DNA of 64,000 bases, taken from contig CALWXC010000002.1 in NCBI GenBank assembly GCA_944385415.1, positions 62,001-126,000 of the forward strand, written 5' to 3'. The notes under the pieces are model-generated. The model was given only the letters and a program-made list of their open reading frames with translations. It had not been told where the DNA came from and ran no database searches. The translations under genes were made by a program, and so were the position numbers. This document shows positions 25,396-34,030 of the stretch, in pieces. Position 1 is the first letter of the stretch. Each line of letters starts with the position of its first letter. This DNA is from an uncultured Oscillospiraceae bacterium. GTDB lineage: Bacteria > Bacillota > Clostridia > Oscillospirales > Oscillospiraceae.

Positions 25396-26766
25396 ATGAA
25401 ACTTTGGTCCGGACGGTTTGAAAAGAACACGGATAAGCTGGTGGACAGTCTCAACGCCTCCATTTCCTACGACCAGCGGATGTATGAGGAGGATATCACC
25501 GGCTCCATGGCCCACGCCGCCATGCTGGGCGCCCAGGGCATCATCCCCCAGTCCGAAGCCGACCTCATCGTCAAGACCCTGGGCGAGATCCTGGAGGACT
25601 GCCGTGCCGGTAAGATCGAATTTACCGAGGAGAATGAGGACATCCACATGAACGTGGAGGTCCTGCTGACGGAGCGCATCGGCGCTGCCGGCAAGCGGCT
25701 CCACACGGCCCGGTCCCGCAACGATCAGGTGGCCGTGGATTTGAAGATGTACCTGCGCAACGAGATCGGAGAGTTGCAGGAAAAGGTCAAAAAGCTGATT
25801 TCCGCCATCTGCGACAAGGCCCAGCTCCATCTGGAATCCATCATGCCCGGCTATACCCATTTGCAGCGGGCCCAGCCCTCCACCTTTGCCCATTACACCA
25901 TGGCGTACGCCGAAATGCTGACCCGGGACCTGGGCCGTCTTTCCGACTGCAAGGCACGGCTGAACCAGTGCCCCCTGGGCTCCGGCGCCATGGGCGGTAC
26001 CACCTATCCCATTGACCGGTTTATGACGGCCAAGGCGCTGGGCTTTGATAAGCCGACAGAGAACTCCATCGACGGCGTTTCTGACCGGGACTACGTCCTG
26101 GAACTGGCTTCGGCTCTGTCCATTTTGATGATGCATCTGTCGCGCTTTTCTGAGGAGATCATCCTGTGGGCCAGCTATGAGTTCGGCTTCATCTCTCTGG
26201 ATGATGCCTACGCCACCGGCTCTTCCATCATGCCCCAGAAGAAGAACCCCGATATCGCGGAATTGGTCCGGGGCAAGACGGGCCGGGTCTATGGCGACCT
26301 CATGGGCCTGCTGACGGTCATGAAGGGCCTGCCTCTGGCTTACAACAAGGATATGCAGGAGGACAAAGAGGCCATTTTTGACGCTGTGGACACCGTGTCC
26401 CTGTGCCTGGATGTGTTCACGCCCATGTACGAGACCATGACCGTCCGGGTGGACAAACTGCGCCGGGCAGCCGCCGAGGGCTTCATCAACGCCACCGACT
26501 GCGCCGACTATCTGGTGAAGCAGGGCATGCCCTTCCGGGATGCCTACACCTGTGTGGGCAAGCTGGTCCACTACTGCATCGACCAGGGCAAGACCCTGGA
26601 GACCCTTTCTCTGGACGAATACCACACCGTTTCCCCGGTGTTTGAGGAGGGCGTCTACCAGGCCATCGATCTCATCACCTGCCTCAAGGGCCGCATGGTC
26701 CCCGGCGGTCCTGCCCCGGAGATGGTCCAGAAGCACATCGACCACACCCGGGCCGCCATCAAGTGA
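25396..26766 (+). CDS. argH: Argininosuccinate lyase
   Basis: 456 residues starting MKLWSGRFEKNTDKLV. The fumarase-superfamily signature GSSIMPQKKNPD (about residue 278) carries the catalytic serine; TARSRNDQVAVD near residue 108 and GYTHLQRAQP near residue 155 are also present. It splits argininosuccinate into arginine and fumarate. It lies 83 bp after argG. It ends one base short of the convergent MerR gene, with no terminator hairpin between them. Confidence 0.97.
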   Translation: MKLWSGRFEKNTDKLVDSLNASISYDQRMYEEDITGSMAHAAMLGAQGIIPQSEADLIVKTLGEILEDCRAGKIEFTEENEDIHMNVEVLLTERIGAAGKRLHTARSRNDQVAVDLKMYLRNEIGELQEKVKKLISAICDKAQLHLESIMPGYTHLQRAQPSTFAHYTMAYAEMLTRDLGRLSDCKARLNQCPLGSGAMGGTTYPIDRFMTAKALGFDKPTENSIDGVSDRDYVLELASALSILMMHLSRFSEEIILWASYEFGFISLDDAYATGSSIMPQKKNPDIAELVRGKTGRVYGDLMGLLTVMKGLPLAYNKDMQEDKEAIFDAVDTVSLCLDVFTPMYETMTVRVDKLRRAAAEGFINATDCADYLVKQGMPFRDAYTCVGKLVHYCIDQGKTLETLSLDEYHTVSPVFEEGVYQAIDLITCLKGRMVPGGPAPEMVQKHIDHTRAAIK

Positions 26767-26767
26767 G

Positions 26768-27637
26768 TCAGTCCCGGTAGTTCCGCAGATATACCCAGTA
26801 CATGCTTCCGATGGCTGCTAACAGCAGGACACCGGCCAGCAGGACTTCCCACCGCTGGCCCGGCTCGGCCTGGAAGACTCGCGGCAGCCAGAGAACGGCA
26901 AAAATCAGAAATACCAGGCCGCCGCGCAGCAGCCGAAAAATCCACCGCCGCAACCGGGGCACATCCGGTTCCAGCGCATCTGGATATTTAGCAGCACACC
27001 GGACGACCATCACAGGCACCGGCCCCATGCGCCGGTAGGTGCGCATGGCCAGATAGGGGATACCGTCGAGTTCAAATTCCGGCTCCAGCCCCTCTTTGGT
27101 GATGACCAGATTGAGGTCGTGCTCGTTGGCGTAGGCGAAAAGCACATTGGTAAAATCGGACGCTGTGGTGATGGTGTCGTCGGGTGTAAAGGAAAAGGAT
27201 TTTTTGTGCTCCGCCGCGGCCACTTTCTGATAATCGGCCTTCCAGTCCAGGAACAGACTGGACCGCGCTTCCGGCGTATCCATCTGTTGCAGGAGACCGT
27301 CCACAAAGGCCGCGTCCACCGTGGCCGCCCCTTGCAGTTTGCGGCAAAAGGCAATGGAGAGGTCCAGCTCTTTTCGTCGCTGCTGCAATCGCGCTTCCTG
27401 AGCTGCGGCCAGATCTGCAACCGAGGTCTTCCCTTGGAGACAGGCGGCGATGTCCTCCAACGGCGTGTCCAGCATCCGCAGGGCGCGAATGAATTTCAAG
27501 GTGTCAATGTCCTGCTGGGAGTAGTCCCGGTAGTCGTTGGCGGGATTGCGTGCCGGATGGATCAATCCCTGTTGCTCATAAAATCGAAGATTCCGCCGGG
27601 AAATCCCGGTACACTGTTCGGCCTGTTTGGCATTCAT
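26768..27637 (-). CDS. MerR-family regulator with two C-terminal membrane helices
   Basis: About 289 residues. The N-terminal winged helix ([23 protein letters not shown], then [20 protein letters not shown]) is of MerR type, followed by a coiled coil (about residues 75-105). The middle part (about 130-220) is unrecognised and could be a sensor. The C-terminus has two hydrophobic segments ([16 protein letters not shown] and [20 protein letters not shown]), so the protein is probably membrane-anchored. Start ATG at 27637 follows GGAGGTGG. It is divergent from argF and has a MerR-type promoter of its own, so autoregulation is likely. Confidence 0.82.
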   Translation of the reverse strand: MNAKQAEQCTGISRRNLRFYEQQGLIHPARNPANDYRDYSQQDIDTLKFIRALRMLDTPLEDIAACLQGKTSVADLAAAQEARLQQRRKELDLSIAFCRKLQGAATVDAAFVDGLLQQMDTPEARSSLFLDWKADYQKVAAAEHKKSFSFTPDDTITTASDFTNVLFAYANEHDLNLVITKEGLEPEFELDGIPYLAMRTYRRMGPVPVMVVRCAAKYPDALEPDVPRLRRWIFRLLRGGLVFLIFAVLWLPRVFQAEPGQRWEVLLAGVLLLAAIGSMYWVYLRNYRD

Positions 27638-27674
27638 ATGGAAACCACCTCCGGATTCCTGTTTGGATGCCCCC

Positions 27675-27705
27675 ATCATACACTATGCACCTGGTGCCAG
27701 GTCAA
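27675..27705 (-). promoter_or_regulatory. MerR-type promoter/operator (19-bp spacer with perfect palindrome)
   Basis: On the minus strand TTGACC (27700-27705), a 19-bp spacer, and TATGAT (27675-27680). The spacer holds the palindrome ACCTGG-CA-CCAGGT. An over-long 19-bp spacer with a central dyad is the hallmark of promoters that MerR-family proteins twist into an active form. It drives the MerR gene; it also lies in the argF upstream region. Confidence 0.8.
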
Positions 27706-27745
27706 CAGATTTTTCACAAAATCGTATGGTAGGAGGAAGTTTCCC

Positions 27746-28732
27746 ATGGAACAGAAGCATTTTCTCAAGCTGCTGGATTTTACACCCGCAGAGATCACTC
27801 ATTTTCTTGATGTGGCCGCTGATTTGAAGGCCAAGAAGAAGCAGGGCATCCAGCATGCCTGCTGCCCCGGCAAGCATGTGGCCCTGATTTTTGAAAAGAC
27901 CTCTACCCGGACCCGCTGCGCCTTTGAAGTGGCGGCCCGGGATTTGGGTATGGGCGTCACCTATCTGGACCCCTCCGGCTCTCAGATCGGCAAAAAGGAG
28001 TCCATTGCCGATACGGCCCGAGTTCTGGGCCGCATGTACGATGGCATCGAGTACCGGGGCTTCGGCCAGGACATTGTGGAAGAGCTGGCCCACTACGCTG
28101 GTGTCCCCGTGTTCAACGGCCTGACCAATGAGTTCCACCCCACGCAGATTCTGGCTGACTTCCTGACCATCCAGGAGCATTGCGGCAAGTTGAAAGGCAT
28201 CAAGCTGGTGTACATGGGCGACGCCCGGTACAACATGGGCAACTCCCTGATGGTGGGCTGCGCCAAGATGGGCATGCACTTTGTGGCCTGCGCTCCCAAG
28301 GCGTATTTCCCCGATCAGAAGCTCATTGATCAGTGCCAGGCCATTGCCGCCGAAACCGGTGCGACGCTGGAGTTTATGGGGGACCCCATGGCGGCCACCA
28401 AGAACGCCGACGTCATCTACACCGACGTGTGGGTGTCCATGGGCGAGCCTATGGAGGTATGGGAGCAGCGGATTCACGACCTGAGCCCCTATCAGGTCAA
28501 CAAGGCCCTTATGGACAACGCCGGTCCCCAGTGCAAATTCATGCACTGCCTGCCCGCATTCCACGATCTTAAAACCACCATCGGTGCGGAGATGGGCGCA
28601 AAGTTCGGCCGGGACTCCATGGAGGTCACCGACGAGGTCTTTGAAAGCCCCGCTTCCATCGTCTTCGACGAGGCGGAAAACCGTATGCACACCATCAAGG
28701 CCGTCATGGCGGTGCTGATGGGTGGTATGTAA
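27746..28732 (+). CDS. argF: Ornithine carbamoyltransferase
   Basis: 328 residues. The carbamoyl-phosphate loop [13 protein letters not shown] (about residue 50), [17 protein letters not shown] near residue 130, and the catalytic-cysteine motif MHCLPAFHD near residue 270 identify it. It makes citrulline from ornithine. Start ATG at 27746 follows AGGAGG. It is separated from argGH by the divergent MerR gene; no clear ARG box or strong promoter of its own is visible in the 108-bp gap, so control by the MerR protein or read-through should be considered. It could also serve a catabolic arginine deiminase pathway. Confidence 0.96.
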   Translation: MEQKHFLKLLDFTPAEITHFLDVAADLKAKKKQGIQHACCPGKHVALIFEKTSTRTRCAFEVAARDLGMGVTYLDPSGSQIGKKESIADTARVLGRMYDGIEYRGFGQDIVEELAHYAGVPVFNGLTNEFHPTQILADFLTIQEHCGKLKGIKLVYMGDARYNMGNSLMVGCAKMGMHFVACAPKAYFPDQKLIDQCQAIAAETGATLEFMGDPMAATKNADVIYTDVWVSMGEPMEVWEQRIHDLSPYQVNKALMDNAGPQCKFMHCLPAFHDLKTTIGAEMGAKFGRDSMEVTDEVFESPASIVFDEAENRMHTIKAVMAVLMGGM

Positions 28733-28747
28733 CCACCATACAAAACA

Positions 28748-28782
28748 GGCGCGCTGCATTCCCATTGCAGCGCGCCGTTTTT
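28748..28782 (+). terminator. Intrinsic terminator of argF
   Basis: Stem GGCGCGCTGCA / TGCAGCGCGCC with a 7-base loop, followed by GTTTTTA. Confidence 0.88.
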
Positions 28783-28794
28783 ATGCCATGTTTT

Positions 28795-28865
28795 GTAGGC
28801 GCGGCATCCCTGACGCGCCCGCGGCGCATCCTGTCCGGGGCCGTCAGGGATGCCGGCCCCTACGG
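28795..28865. repeat. Paired REP-like hairpins (BIME-like unit)
   Basis: Forward element at 28795-28819 (GTAG, stem around GCATCCCTGA) and reverse element at 28835-28865 (stem GGGCCG/CGGCCC, ending CTACGG), joined by the linker GCGGCGCATCCTGTCC. The same linker type joins the pair at 57255-57322. Confidence 0.85.
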
Positions 28866-28901
28866 CGGCAGGACGCACGAACTCGGTTCTGCAACCCCAG
28901 T

Positions 28902-28939
28902 AAAAAAACGCCCGCTTGCGGCTGCAAGCGGGCGTTTTT
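28902..28939 (-). terminator. Bidirectional terminator after rubrerythrin
   Basis: Stem ACGCCCGCTTGC / GCAAGCGGGCGT flanked by T and A runs. Confidence 0.88.
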
Positions 28940-28950
28940 ACGTCAAGAAA

Positions 28951-29484
28951 TCAATAGTTCTCGGCCTTGATCTGGAAATAAGCCTGGGGATGGGCGCAGA
29001 CGGGGCAGACCTCGGGGGCAGCCTTGCCCACCACAATGTGACCGCAGTTGGAGCACTGCCACACACAGTCGCCGTCGCGGCTGAAGACCAGCTTACCCTC
29101 CACGTTGGCCAGGAGCTTGCGGTAACGCTCCTCATGCTCCTTCTCAATGGCGGCCACACCCTCGAACAGAGCGGCGATGTGGTCGAAGCCCTCCTCGCGG
29201 GCCTCCTTGGCAAAGGTGGCGTACATGTCGGTCCATTCGTAGTTCTCGCCTTCGGCGGCGTCCAGCAGGTTCTCCTCCGTGGAGCCGATGCCGTGGAACA
29301 GCTTGAACCACATCTTGGCGTGCTCCTTCTCGTTGTTGGCTGTCTCCTCAAAGAGGTTGGCAATCTGGACATAGCCGTCCTTGCGGGCCTTGGAGGCGTA
29401 ATAGCTGTACTTGTTGCGGGCCTGGGACTCACCGGCGAAGGCGGCCATCAGGTTTTTTTCGGTCTTAGAGCCTTTCAGTTCCAT
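28951..29484 (-). CDS. rbr: Rubrerythrin
   Basis: 177 residues. The four-helix diiron domain has [15 protein letters not shown] (first helix Glu) and [13 protein letters not shown], and a second ExxH pair in [15 protein letters not shown]. The C-terminal rubredoxin-like domain has [10 protein letters not shown] and [11 protein letters not shown], the two CxxC knuckles for one iron. It reduces hydrogen peroxide in the cytoplasm of anaerobes. ATG at 29484 follows AAGGAGA. A TTGACA lies at 29514-29519 but has no -10 box at proper spacing before the ribosome-binding site, so it may be transcribed from further upstream. Confidence 0.95.
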   Translation of the reverse strand: MELKGSKTEKNLMAAFAGESQARNKYSYYASKARKDGYVQIANLFEETANNEKEHAKMWFKLFHGIGSTEENLLDAAEGENYEWTDMYATFAKEAREEGFDHIAALFEGVAAIEKEHEERYRKLLANVEGKLVFSRDGDCVWQCSNCGHIVVGKAAPEVCPVCAHPQAYFQIKAENY

Positions 29485-29542
29485 AGTAAATTCTCCTTTG
29501 CAATAGATAGAATTGTCAACGCGCCGTCGGCGCGGGGGACGC

Positions 29543-30088
29543 TCAGGGAAGAATCTTTTTGGGTTTCAGATACCGTTCCTGCTCGGAAAAAATGCAGCCG
29601 CAATACTTCTGCATATAAAAACCGTGCTCCCGTGCGAAAGCTTGTCCATCTCGGAACAGGGGACGGAAATCCTGATAGAAAAAGGATACCCCAAATTCCC
29701 GGGCGGCAGTCTCCGCCACATCCCGCATCAGCTCATGCTGCTGATAGGGACTGATAAAGAGACTGGAGGTAAAGGCGTCAAAGCCGCCCTCGGCGGCCTG
29801 ACGGGCCGTTTCCCAAAACCGCATTTCGTAGCACTTGAGACAGCGGCCGTCAATGTTGGCCGCCACCTCCCGGACAAAGGGCCGCAGGCCGTAATCGTCC
29901 CGTTCGATCAGGGGCAGGCCGATTTCGGCGGCATAGTCCCGCAGACAGTTGCGGCGGGAACGGTATTCTGTAAAGGGATGAATGTTTGGATTGTACCAGA
30001 ACGCCGTCACGTCATGGCCCTGGGCCTGCAAATCGGCAATGGGCCGGTTGGCACAGGGGGCGCAGCAGGCGTGCAACAGAATCTTCAA
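29543..30088 (-). CDS. queH: Epoxyqueuosine reductase QueH
   Basis: About 181 residues starting [18 protein letters not shown]; the CC..C pattern near residue 8, plus [10 protein letters not shown] near residue 83 and YCGCIFSE near the C-terminus, are the conserved cysteines of the DUF208/QueH family. It performs the last step of queuosine synthesis on tRNA and replaces the cobalamin enzyme QueG. The start is a TTG at 30088, with AGGAG 9 bp upstream. It follows the Dabb gene by 12 bp. Other queuosine genes are not in the window. Confidence 0.9.
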   Translation of the reverse strand: MKILLHACCAPCANRPIADLQAQGHDVTAFWYNPNIHPFTEYRSRRNCLRDYAAEIGLPLIERDDYGLRPFVREVAANIDGRCLKCYEMRFWETARQAAEGGFDAFTSSLFISPYQQHELMRDVAETAAREFGVSFFYQDFRPLFRDGQAFAREHGFYMQKYCGCIFSEQERYLKPKKILP

Positions 30089-30100
30089 AACGATTCGCTC

Positions 30101-30397
30101 CTACTCGATGAGATCGCCGGTGAGCCGTCCCGTCACATAGGGGGCGCAGCGCTCCCGATGGGCCACATGGAGCGGATGCTCCCGAAAGTGTTCCAATGCG
30201 TCGGCGTCGGCAAATTCGGCGTAAAAGATGAGATCATAGGCGCCGCCGGCCAGATTGCGGCCAATGCGGGCCTGTTGCAGTCCGTCGATGCCCAGCAGCG
30301 TCTCCGTGGAGGCCGTCAGCACCTGTAAGGCGTAGTCGGCCTGTTCCGGGGCGGCGTAGTCCTCCCGCAGTTTCCAGAATACAATATGGCGTACCAT
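30101..30397 (-). CDS. Dabb-family (stress-responsive alpha/beta barrel) protein
   Basis: 98 residues starting MVRHIVFWKLRE, the family's usual opening, with YDLIFYAEFADADALEHFREHPLHVAH near the middle. These are small dimeric ferredoxin-like barrels of generally unknown role. ATG at 30397 follows AAAGGA. It heads a unit with queH; a TATAAT at 30454-30459 on the minus strand is a possible -10 box without a convincing -35. Confidence 0.85.
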   Translation of the reverse strand: MVRHIVFWKLREDYAAPEQADYALQVLTASTETLLGIDGLQQARIGRNLAGGAYDLIFYAEFADADALEHFREHPLHVAHRERCAPYVTGRLTGDLIE

Positions 30398-30529
30398 TGG
30401 GGATCATCCTTTCCCAACCTGCTGAGAATCGGCAGGAAATTCATATCCCCCGTATTATACTCCAGAATTATGTGGAAAAAAAGTAAACCGTGTAAAATTC
30501 TCTGTTTCGCACAAGGTATGGATGGAAAA

Positions 30530-31342
30530 TTAGTCCAATGCCAACCCCAGATAGGGGGAAGCGGCCGGGGGCATCTCCGTCAGCCAACGGGCCATGGCAA
30601 AGGGCGTTCCTTCGCCGGGAGTCCGCACCAGAAGACGGGAGACCCCCAGGGCGGCGGCCATCAGGTCCGCGCCTGCCTGCCCGTCGCCGGGCCACAGCAG
30701 TTCATAGACCACGCCCTCGCCGTCACCGTCCACCGCGCCGCAGCCGACGCCGGTGACGCCATTGGATTCCAGCCGGTACAGGCCGCCGCTGTAGTGGGCG
30801 GCCAGGTCCCGTTGGAAGGAGAGAATGGGCACCGAACAGGACACGTAGGCGGTATGGGCCAGCAGTTCCTCCCGCAGCATTAAATACTCCGGCGGCTCGA
30901 TGGCTTCCCAGGTTCCGGCGGCAGAACCGGCGTCCAGAGTTTGAAGCGAGACGGCGGTATAATCGGAAAAGCCGTACCGCCGGTACAGCTGCCGCAGGCT
31001 GTCGCTGCCCGGTACCAGCACCAGACCCCGGACACCCTGTTCCGGCAGCGTTCGGGCGAAATACTCCAGCATGTCCCGGCAATACCCGCGGCCCCGGTGG
31101 GCCTCGTCGGTGGCAACGGCATAGACATAGGCAACGGGCCAGCCTTTTCCGTCGCGGCAGACGGTCATGGGCAGCCAATGGGCCATGGCCACGGCATCGT
31201 CGCCGTCCCGGCATACCACGGTACTGTCGGGGCGGAACAAACTCTGAAAAAACCGGTCAATGACGGCCGGATCGTCTCCAAAAGCCGACTGCCACAACGC
31301 TTTCAGCCGGGGCACATCGCCGGAGCGGGCCGGGCCGGTCAC
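30530..31342 (-). CDS. GNAT-family N-acetyltransferase
   Basis: 270 residues. The acetyl-CoA motif is YVYAVATDEAHRGRGYCRDMLEYFA near residue 75; GLVLVPGSDSLRQLYRRYGFSDY follows. The longer, two-lobed form resembles Eis-like acetyltransferases. I chose the GTG at 31342, which overlaps the stop of the DUF2156 gene by 4 bp (GTGA), so the two are translationally coupled. The substrate is not evident. Confidence 0.83.
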   Translation of the reverse strand: MTGPARSGDVPRLKALWQSAFGDDPAVIDRFFQSLFRPDSTVVCRDGDDAVAMAHWLPMTVCRDGKGWPVAYVYAVATDEAHRGRGYCRDMLEYFARTLPEQGVRGLVLVPGSDSLRQLYRRYGFSDYTAVSLQTLDAGSAAGTWEAIEPPEYLMLREELLAHTAYVSCSVPILSFQRDLAAHYSGGLYRLESNGVTGVGCGAVDGDGEGVVYELLWPGDGQAGADLMAAALGVSRLLVRTPGEGTPFAMARWLTEMPPAASPYLGLALD

Positions 31343-32253
31343 AGGGTGGCCTCCAGCTCCGCGAAGCCCTTGCACAACAGCAGGTCCGGATGATACGATT
31401 CCTTGGCCTTCCGCAGACCCGGCAGACCCATGTCATCCTCCCGGTTCAGATAGACCACCTCCGGGTATTTGCTGCGGATATACCGGGCAAACTCCCGGTT
31501 GATGATGGGATACGCGCCCTGAATATGGGCATAGGCCTTTTCAAAGTTCACGTCAAAGGTGTCGGTCTGAATGTGATGACCCATGGTAAAGGCCATGACC
31601 TGTCCCTCGGCCCGCAGCAGCAGACCCTCCAGGCCCAGGGCATCGTAATCGTCAAAGGCCCGGCCCAGGGCGATTTTCTCAATGCGGAAATCGTGCTCGT
31701 CGGAGGTTTCGCCGTCGTACTGGGCATACCAGTCCTCGGCCATGGCCCGGCAAAGAGGCAGGGTTTCGGCGGTGATGGGCTCCACGGTCCAGTCCGGATG
31801 GTTCTGCTCAAACCGGTTGCAGTGGTTCCGCTTGGACTGGAGCTTTTTGCCGCCCAGGTCGGCCAGACGGTTGATGTCGTAGAGATAGTCAAAGGCGTTG
31901 CGGTTTTCCGTAAACCGGAACTGGCCCGGATACAGGGCATCCAGCTCCTGGCGGCGGCTGCAGTCCACGCACAGCATCCGCATGGGGTGGTTGTAATAGG
32001 CGGCGTCCTCAATCAGCTGGTCGATGACGTACCGCAAATCACCTTTTCCGGCGGGATAGGCGTAATACTTGATGCCGTTGTATTTGATGAACTGCACCAG
32101 ATAGTCACCTACCTGGGCGATTTCGCCGTAGCCGCGGCCCCAGAGGTACATATTGACGAAGCTGGCTTCACAGCCGCGATAGCCTGCGGCATGGTAGTAG
32201 GGCTGCATCCAATCCCGGTCGGCCAGGGTGGGATGATGAAATTCAATGGGCAC
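31339..32253 (-). CDS. DUF2156-family protein (phosphatidylglycerol lysyltransferase-like domain)
   Basis: 304 residues with the pattern of the LPG_synthase_C/DUF2156 fold, a GNAT-like double domain: KKLQSKRNHCNRFEQNHPDW near residue 135, LEGLLLRAEGQVMAFTMGH near residue 205, and FEKAYAHIQGAYPIINREFA near residue 235, ending with YLNREDDMGLPGLRKAK. No membrane helices are present, unlike full MprF, so it may transfer an aminoacyl group to a soluble or peripheral target. Start is the GTG at 32253 with AAAGGAG 7 bp upstream; the longer open frame runs antisense into the LysR gene. Operon with the GNAT gene. Confidence 0.83.
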   Translation of the reverse strand: MPIEFHHPTLADRDWMQPYYHAAGYRGCEASFVNMYLWGRGYGEIAQVGDYLVQFIKYNGIKYYAYPAGKGDLRYVIDQLIEDAAYYNHPMRMLCVDCSRRQELDALYPGQFRFTENRNAFDYLYDINRLADLGGKKLQSKRNHCNRFEQNHPDWTVEPITAETLPLCRAMAEDWYAQYDGETSDEHDFRIEKIALGRAFDDYDALGLEGLLLRAEGQVMAFTMGHHIQTDTFDVNFEKAYAHIQGAYPIINREFARYIRSKYPEVVYLNREDDMGLPGLRKAKESYHPDLLLCKGFAELEATL

Positions 32254-32305
32254 AATGATTCTCCTTTGTAACTTTGGACAATAATAAGAATGATTCTTGG
32301 TAGAT

Positions 32306-32334
32306 ACTATAGCATAGATATGGGAAAAAAGCAA
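32306..32334 (-). promoter_or_regulatory. Promoter of the DUF2156-GNAT operon
   Basis: On the minus strand TTGCTT (32329-32334), 17 bp, TATAGT (32306-32311), extended by TGC. Confidence 0.65.
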
Positions 32335-32349
32335 TGGGTGAAATTTTGC

Positions 32350-32378
32350 TTGTGCTTTAGGGTGTGAGCGCTTATAAT
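32350..32378 (+). promoter_or_regulatory. Promoter of the LysR gene and following operon
   Basis: TTGTGC (32350-32355), 17 bp, TATAAT (32373-32378). Confidence 0.75.
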
Positions 32379-32424
32379 GGCTCCATGAGATTTCTTCATA
32401 ATTGTTTGAGAGAGCGGGAAAAGC

Positions 32425-33306
32425 ATGGATACAAAAAAGTATGAGGCGTTGCTGGCGTCGGCGCGGCTGGGCTCCTTTACCAAGGCAGCCCAGGAGCTGG
32501 GCTATACCCAGTCGGGGCTGACCCACATGATGAACGCCCTGGAGCAGGAACTGGGCTTCCCGCTGCTGGAGCGGGGCCATTACGGCACCCGGCTGACGGA
32601 GCGGGGCGCCGAACTGGAACCGGCCATTCTGCAATTTGTGGAGGCGGGCAAGGCCCTGGAGGCCCAGATCGACGCGGTCCGGCGGCAGGAGAGCCAGTCG
32701 GTGCGGGTGGGCGCCTATTCCAGTATGGCGGTCCATTGGCTGCCCGCCATTTTGCAGCGGTTCCGGGATATCTGCCCCAACGTCCGGGTGGACGTGCAGA
32801 TGGCGGGCATTGAGGAGCTGTACGGATGGGTCCACAGCGGCCAGGTGGAGCTGGCCTTTGTCAGCCGTCAGGACGATTTAAAGGCCGATTTTCTGCCCTT
32901 GAAAGAGGATACGCTGGTGGCGGTACTGCCAGATGAACCGGCCTTTGACGGTTGGAAAACCTTCCCGGTTTCGGCCTTTGAGGACCGGGAGTTTTTGATG
33001 CCCGCTTTGGGTTTTACCAGAGACATTATGCCCATGTTTCGCCGCCATCATGTCCACCCCCGTATCCGGAAAACCACGGTGGACGACCCGGTGGTGATTT
33101 CCATGGTGGCCCATGGCCTGGGTGTCAGCATCATGACGGAATTGATTATGAGCGGTCGGTCGGACCCCACGGTAAAGGTGCTGCCCATCGAACCCCGGAC
33201 CTTCCGGGAATTGGGCATTGTGGTCCGCAGCCGCCGGGAGCTGAAACCGGCGGTGCAGGAATTGATTCAATGCGCCGCCGAGACCATTCGGGAAATGCAG
33301 TCGTGA
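32425..33306 (+). CDS. LysR-family transcriptional regulator
   Basis: 293 residues. The winged helix-turn-helix is at residues 1-60 (LGSFTKAAQELGYTQSGLTHMMNALEQ), and the rest fits a LysR effector domain with the first strand VRVGAYSSMAVHWLPAIL near residue 93 and GLGVSIMTELIM near residue 235. It is divergent from the DUF2156-GNAT pair and leads co-directionally into the TlpA/CxxC/4Fe-4S genes 32 bp away, so either set may be its target. Confidence 0.92.
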   Translation: MDTKKYEALLASARLGSFTKAAQELGYTQSGLTHMMNALEQELGFPLLERGHYGTRLTERGAELEPAILQFVEAGKALEAQIDAVRRQESQSVRVGAYSSMAVHWLPAILQRFRDICPNVRVDVQMAGIEELYGWVHSGQVELAFVSRQDDLKADFLPLKEDTLVAVLPDEPAFDGWKTFPVSAFEDREFLMPALGFTRDIMPMFRRHHVHPRIRKTTVDDPVVISMVAHGLGVSIMTELIMSGRSDPTVKVLPIEPRTFRELGIVVRSRRELKPAVQELIQCAAETIREMQS

Positions 33307-33338
33307 CCACCATACCTGTGAATAAGGAGAGGATATCT

Positions 33339-33896
33339 GTGAAAAAACTGTGGAGTATGTTGATATTAGCGGCGTTATTGACAACGGGCCTGACGGCCTG
33401 CGGCGGCGAAAGCAGCCAGGAAACCGGCAGTGGTACTGGTGTGCTGGCGGGCTTTACGGCCCAGGACCTGGAGGGCAATGACGTGGATGATTCTATCTTT
33501 GACGACTACGACGTGACAATGATCAACGTCTGGGGTACGTTCTGCGGCCCGTGCATCCAGGAGATGCCGGATCTGGGCCAGCTGGCGGAGGATTACGCTG
33601 ACGAGGGATTGCAGATTGTGGGCATTGTCAGCGACGCCACCGACTACGAAGGCGGTTACCCGGAGGAGACCGTGGAACTGGCCAAGGAAATCGTGGAGGA
33701 GACGGGGGCCGGGTATCTCCACCTGCTGCCCTCCCAGGATTTGCTGAACCGGGTGCTGTCCAGCATTCAGGTGGTGCCCACGACCTTCTTTGTGGACAGC
33801 GAGGGCAACCAGCTGGGCGGCATTGTCACCGGCTCCAAGAGCTATGACGACTGGACGGCCATCCTGGACCAGAAGCTGGAGGAGGTCAACTCGTGA
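33339..33896 (+). CDS. TlpA-like thiol-disulfide lipoprotein
   Basis: 185 residues. A lipoprotein signal with lipobox LTAC (Cys about 22) is followed by a thioredoxin fold with the redox motif VWGTFCGPCIQEMPDL, and the cis-proline region VVPTTFFVDSEGNQLG. It probably acts on the outer face of the membrane, handing electrons to or from cysteine pairs. The start is the GTG at 33339, with AAGGAG upstream. Its stop overlaps the next GTG by 4 bp (GTGA), coupling it to the CD1871A-type gene. Confidence 0.9.
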   Translation: MKKLWSMLILAALLTTGLTACGGESSQETGSGTGVLAGFTAQDLEGNDVDDSIFDDYDVTMINVWGTFCGPCIQEMPDLGQLAEDYADEGLQIVGIVSDATDYEGGYPEETVELAKEIVEETGAGYLHLLPSQDLLNRVLSSIQVVPTTFFVDSEGNQLGGIVTGSKSYDDWTAILDQKLEEVNS

Positions 33897-34030
33897 AGCG
33901 CCATCTTCCGGCGGTGGCCGTGTTCTGCCTGGGGGCGGTGCTGCTGACCCTGGGCATCGTGCGGGGCGAGGCCCAGACGGTGCTGCAAAAGGCCGTCATC
34001 ATCTGTATGGAGTGTATTGGAATTGGCTAG
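33893..34030 (+). CDS. CD1871A-family CxxC motif-containing small membrane protein
   Basis: A 45-residue protein starting at GTG: one membrane helix (about residues 7-24, AVAVFCLGAVLLTLGIV), RGEAQTVLQKA, and a C-terminal CMECIGIG with the CxxC pair. It matches, from memory, the small family named after Clostridioides difficile CD1871A, always found between a TlpA-like gene and a membrane 4Fe-4S gene as here. Its start overlaps the TlpA stop and its end overlaps the next gene's start. Probably a redox relay partner; this is inference from context. Confidence 0.8.
   Translation: MKRHLPAVAVFCLGAVLLTLGIVRGEAQTVLQKAVIICMECIGIG

Noticed and set aside
27700..27730. Plus-strand TCAACA/TATGGT as a promoter for argF
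   Set aside because: The -10 box would lie only a few bases before the Shine-Dalgarno site, leaving almost no leader, and both hexamers match poorly.
29500..29520. TTGACA upstream of rubrerythrin as a -35 box
   Set aside because: No -10 hexamer occurs 16-19 bp downstream; that place is taken by the ribosome-binding site.
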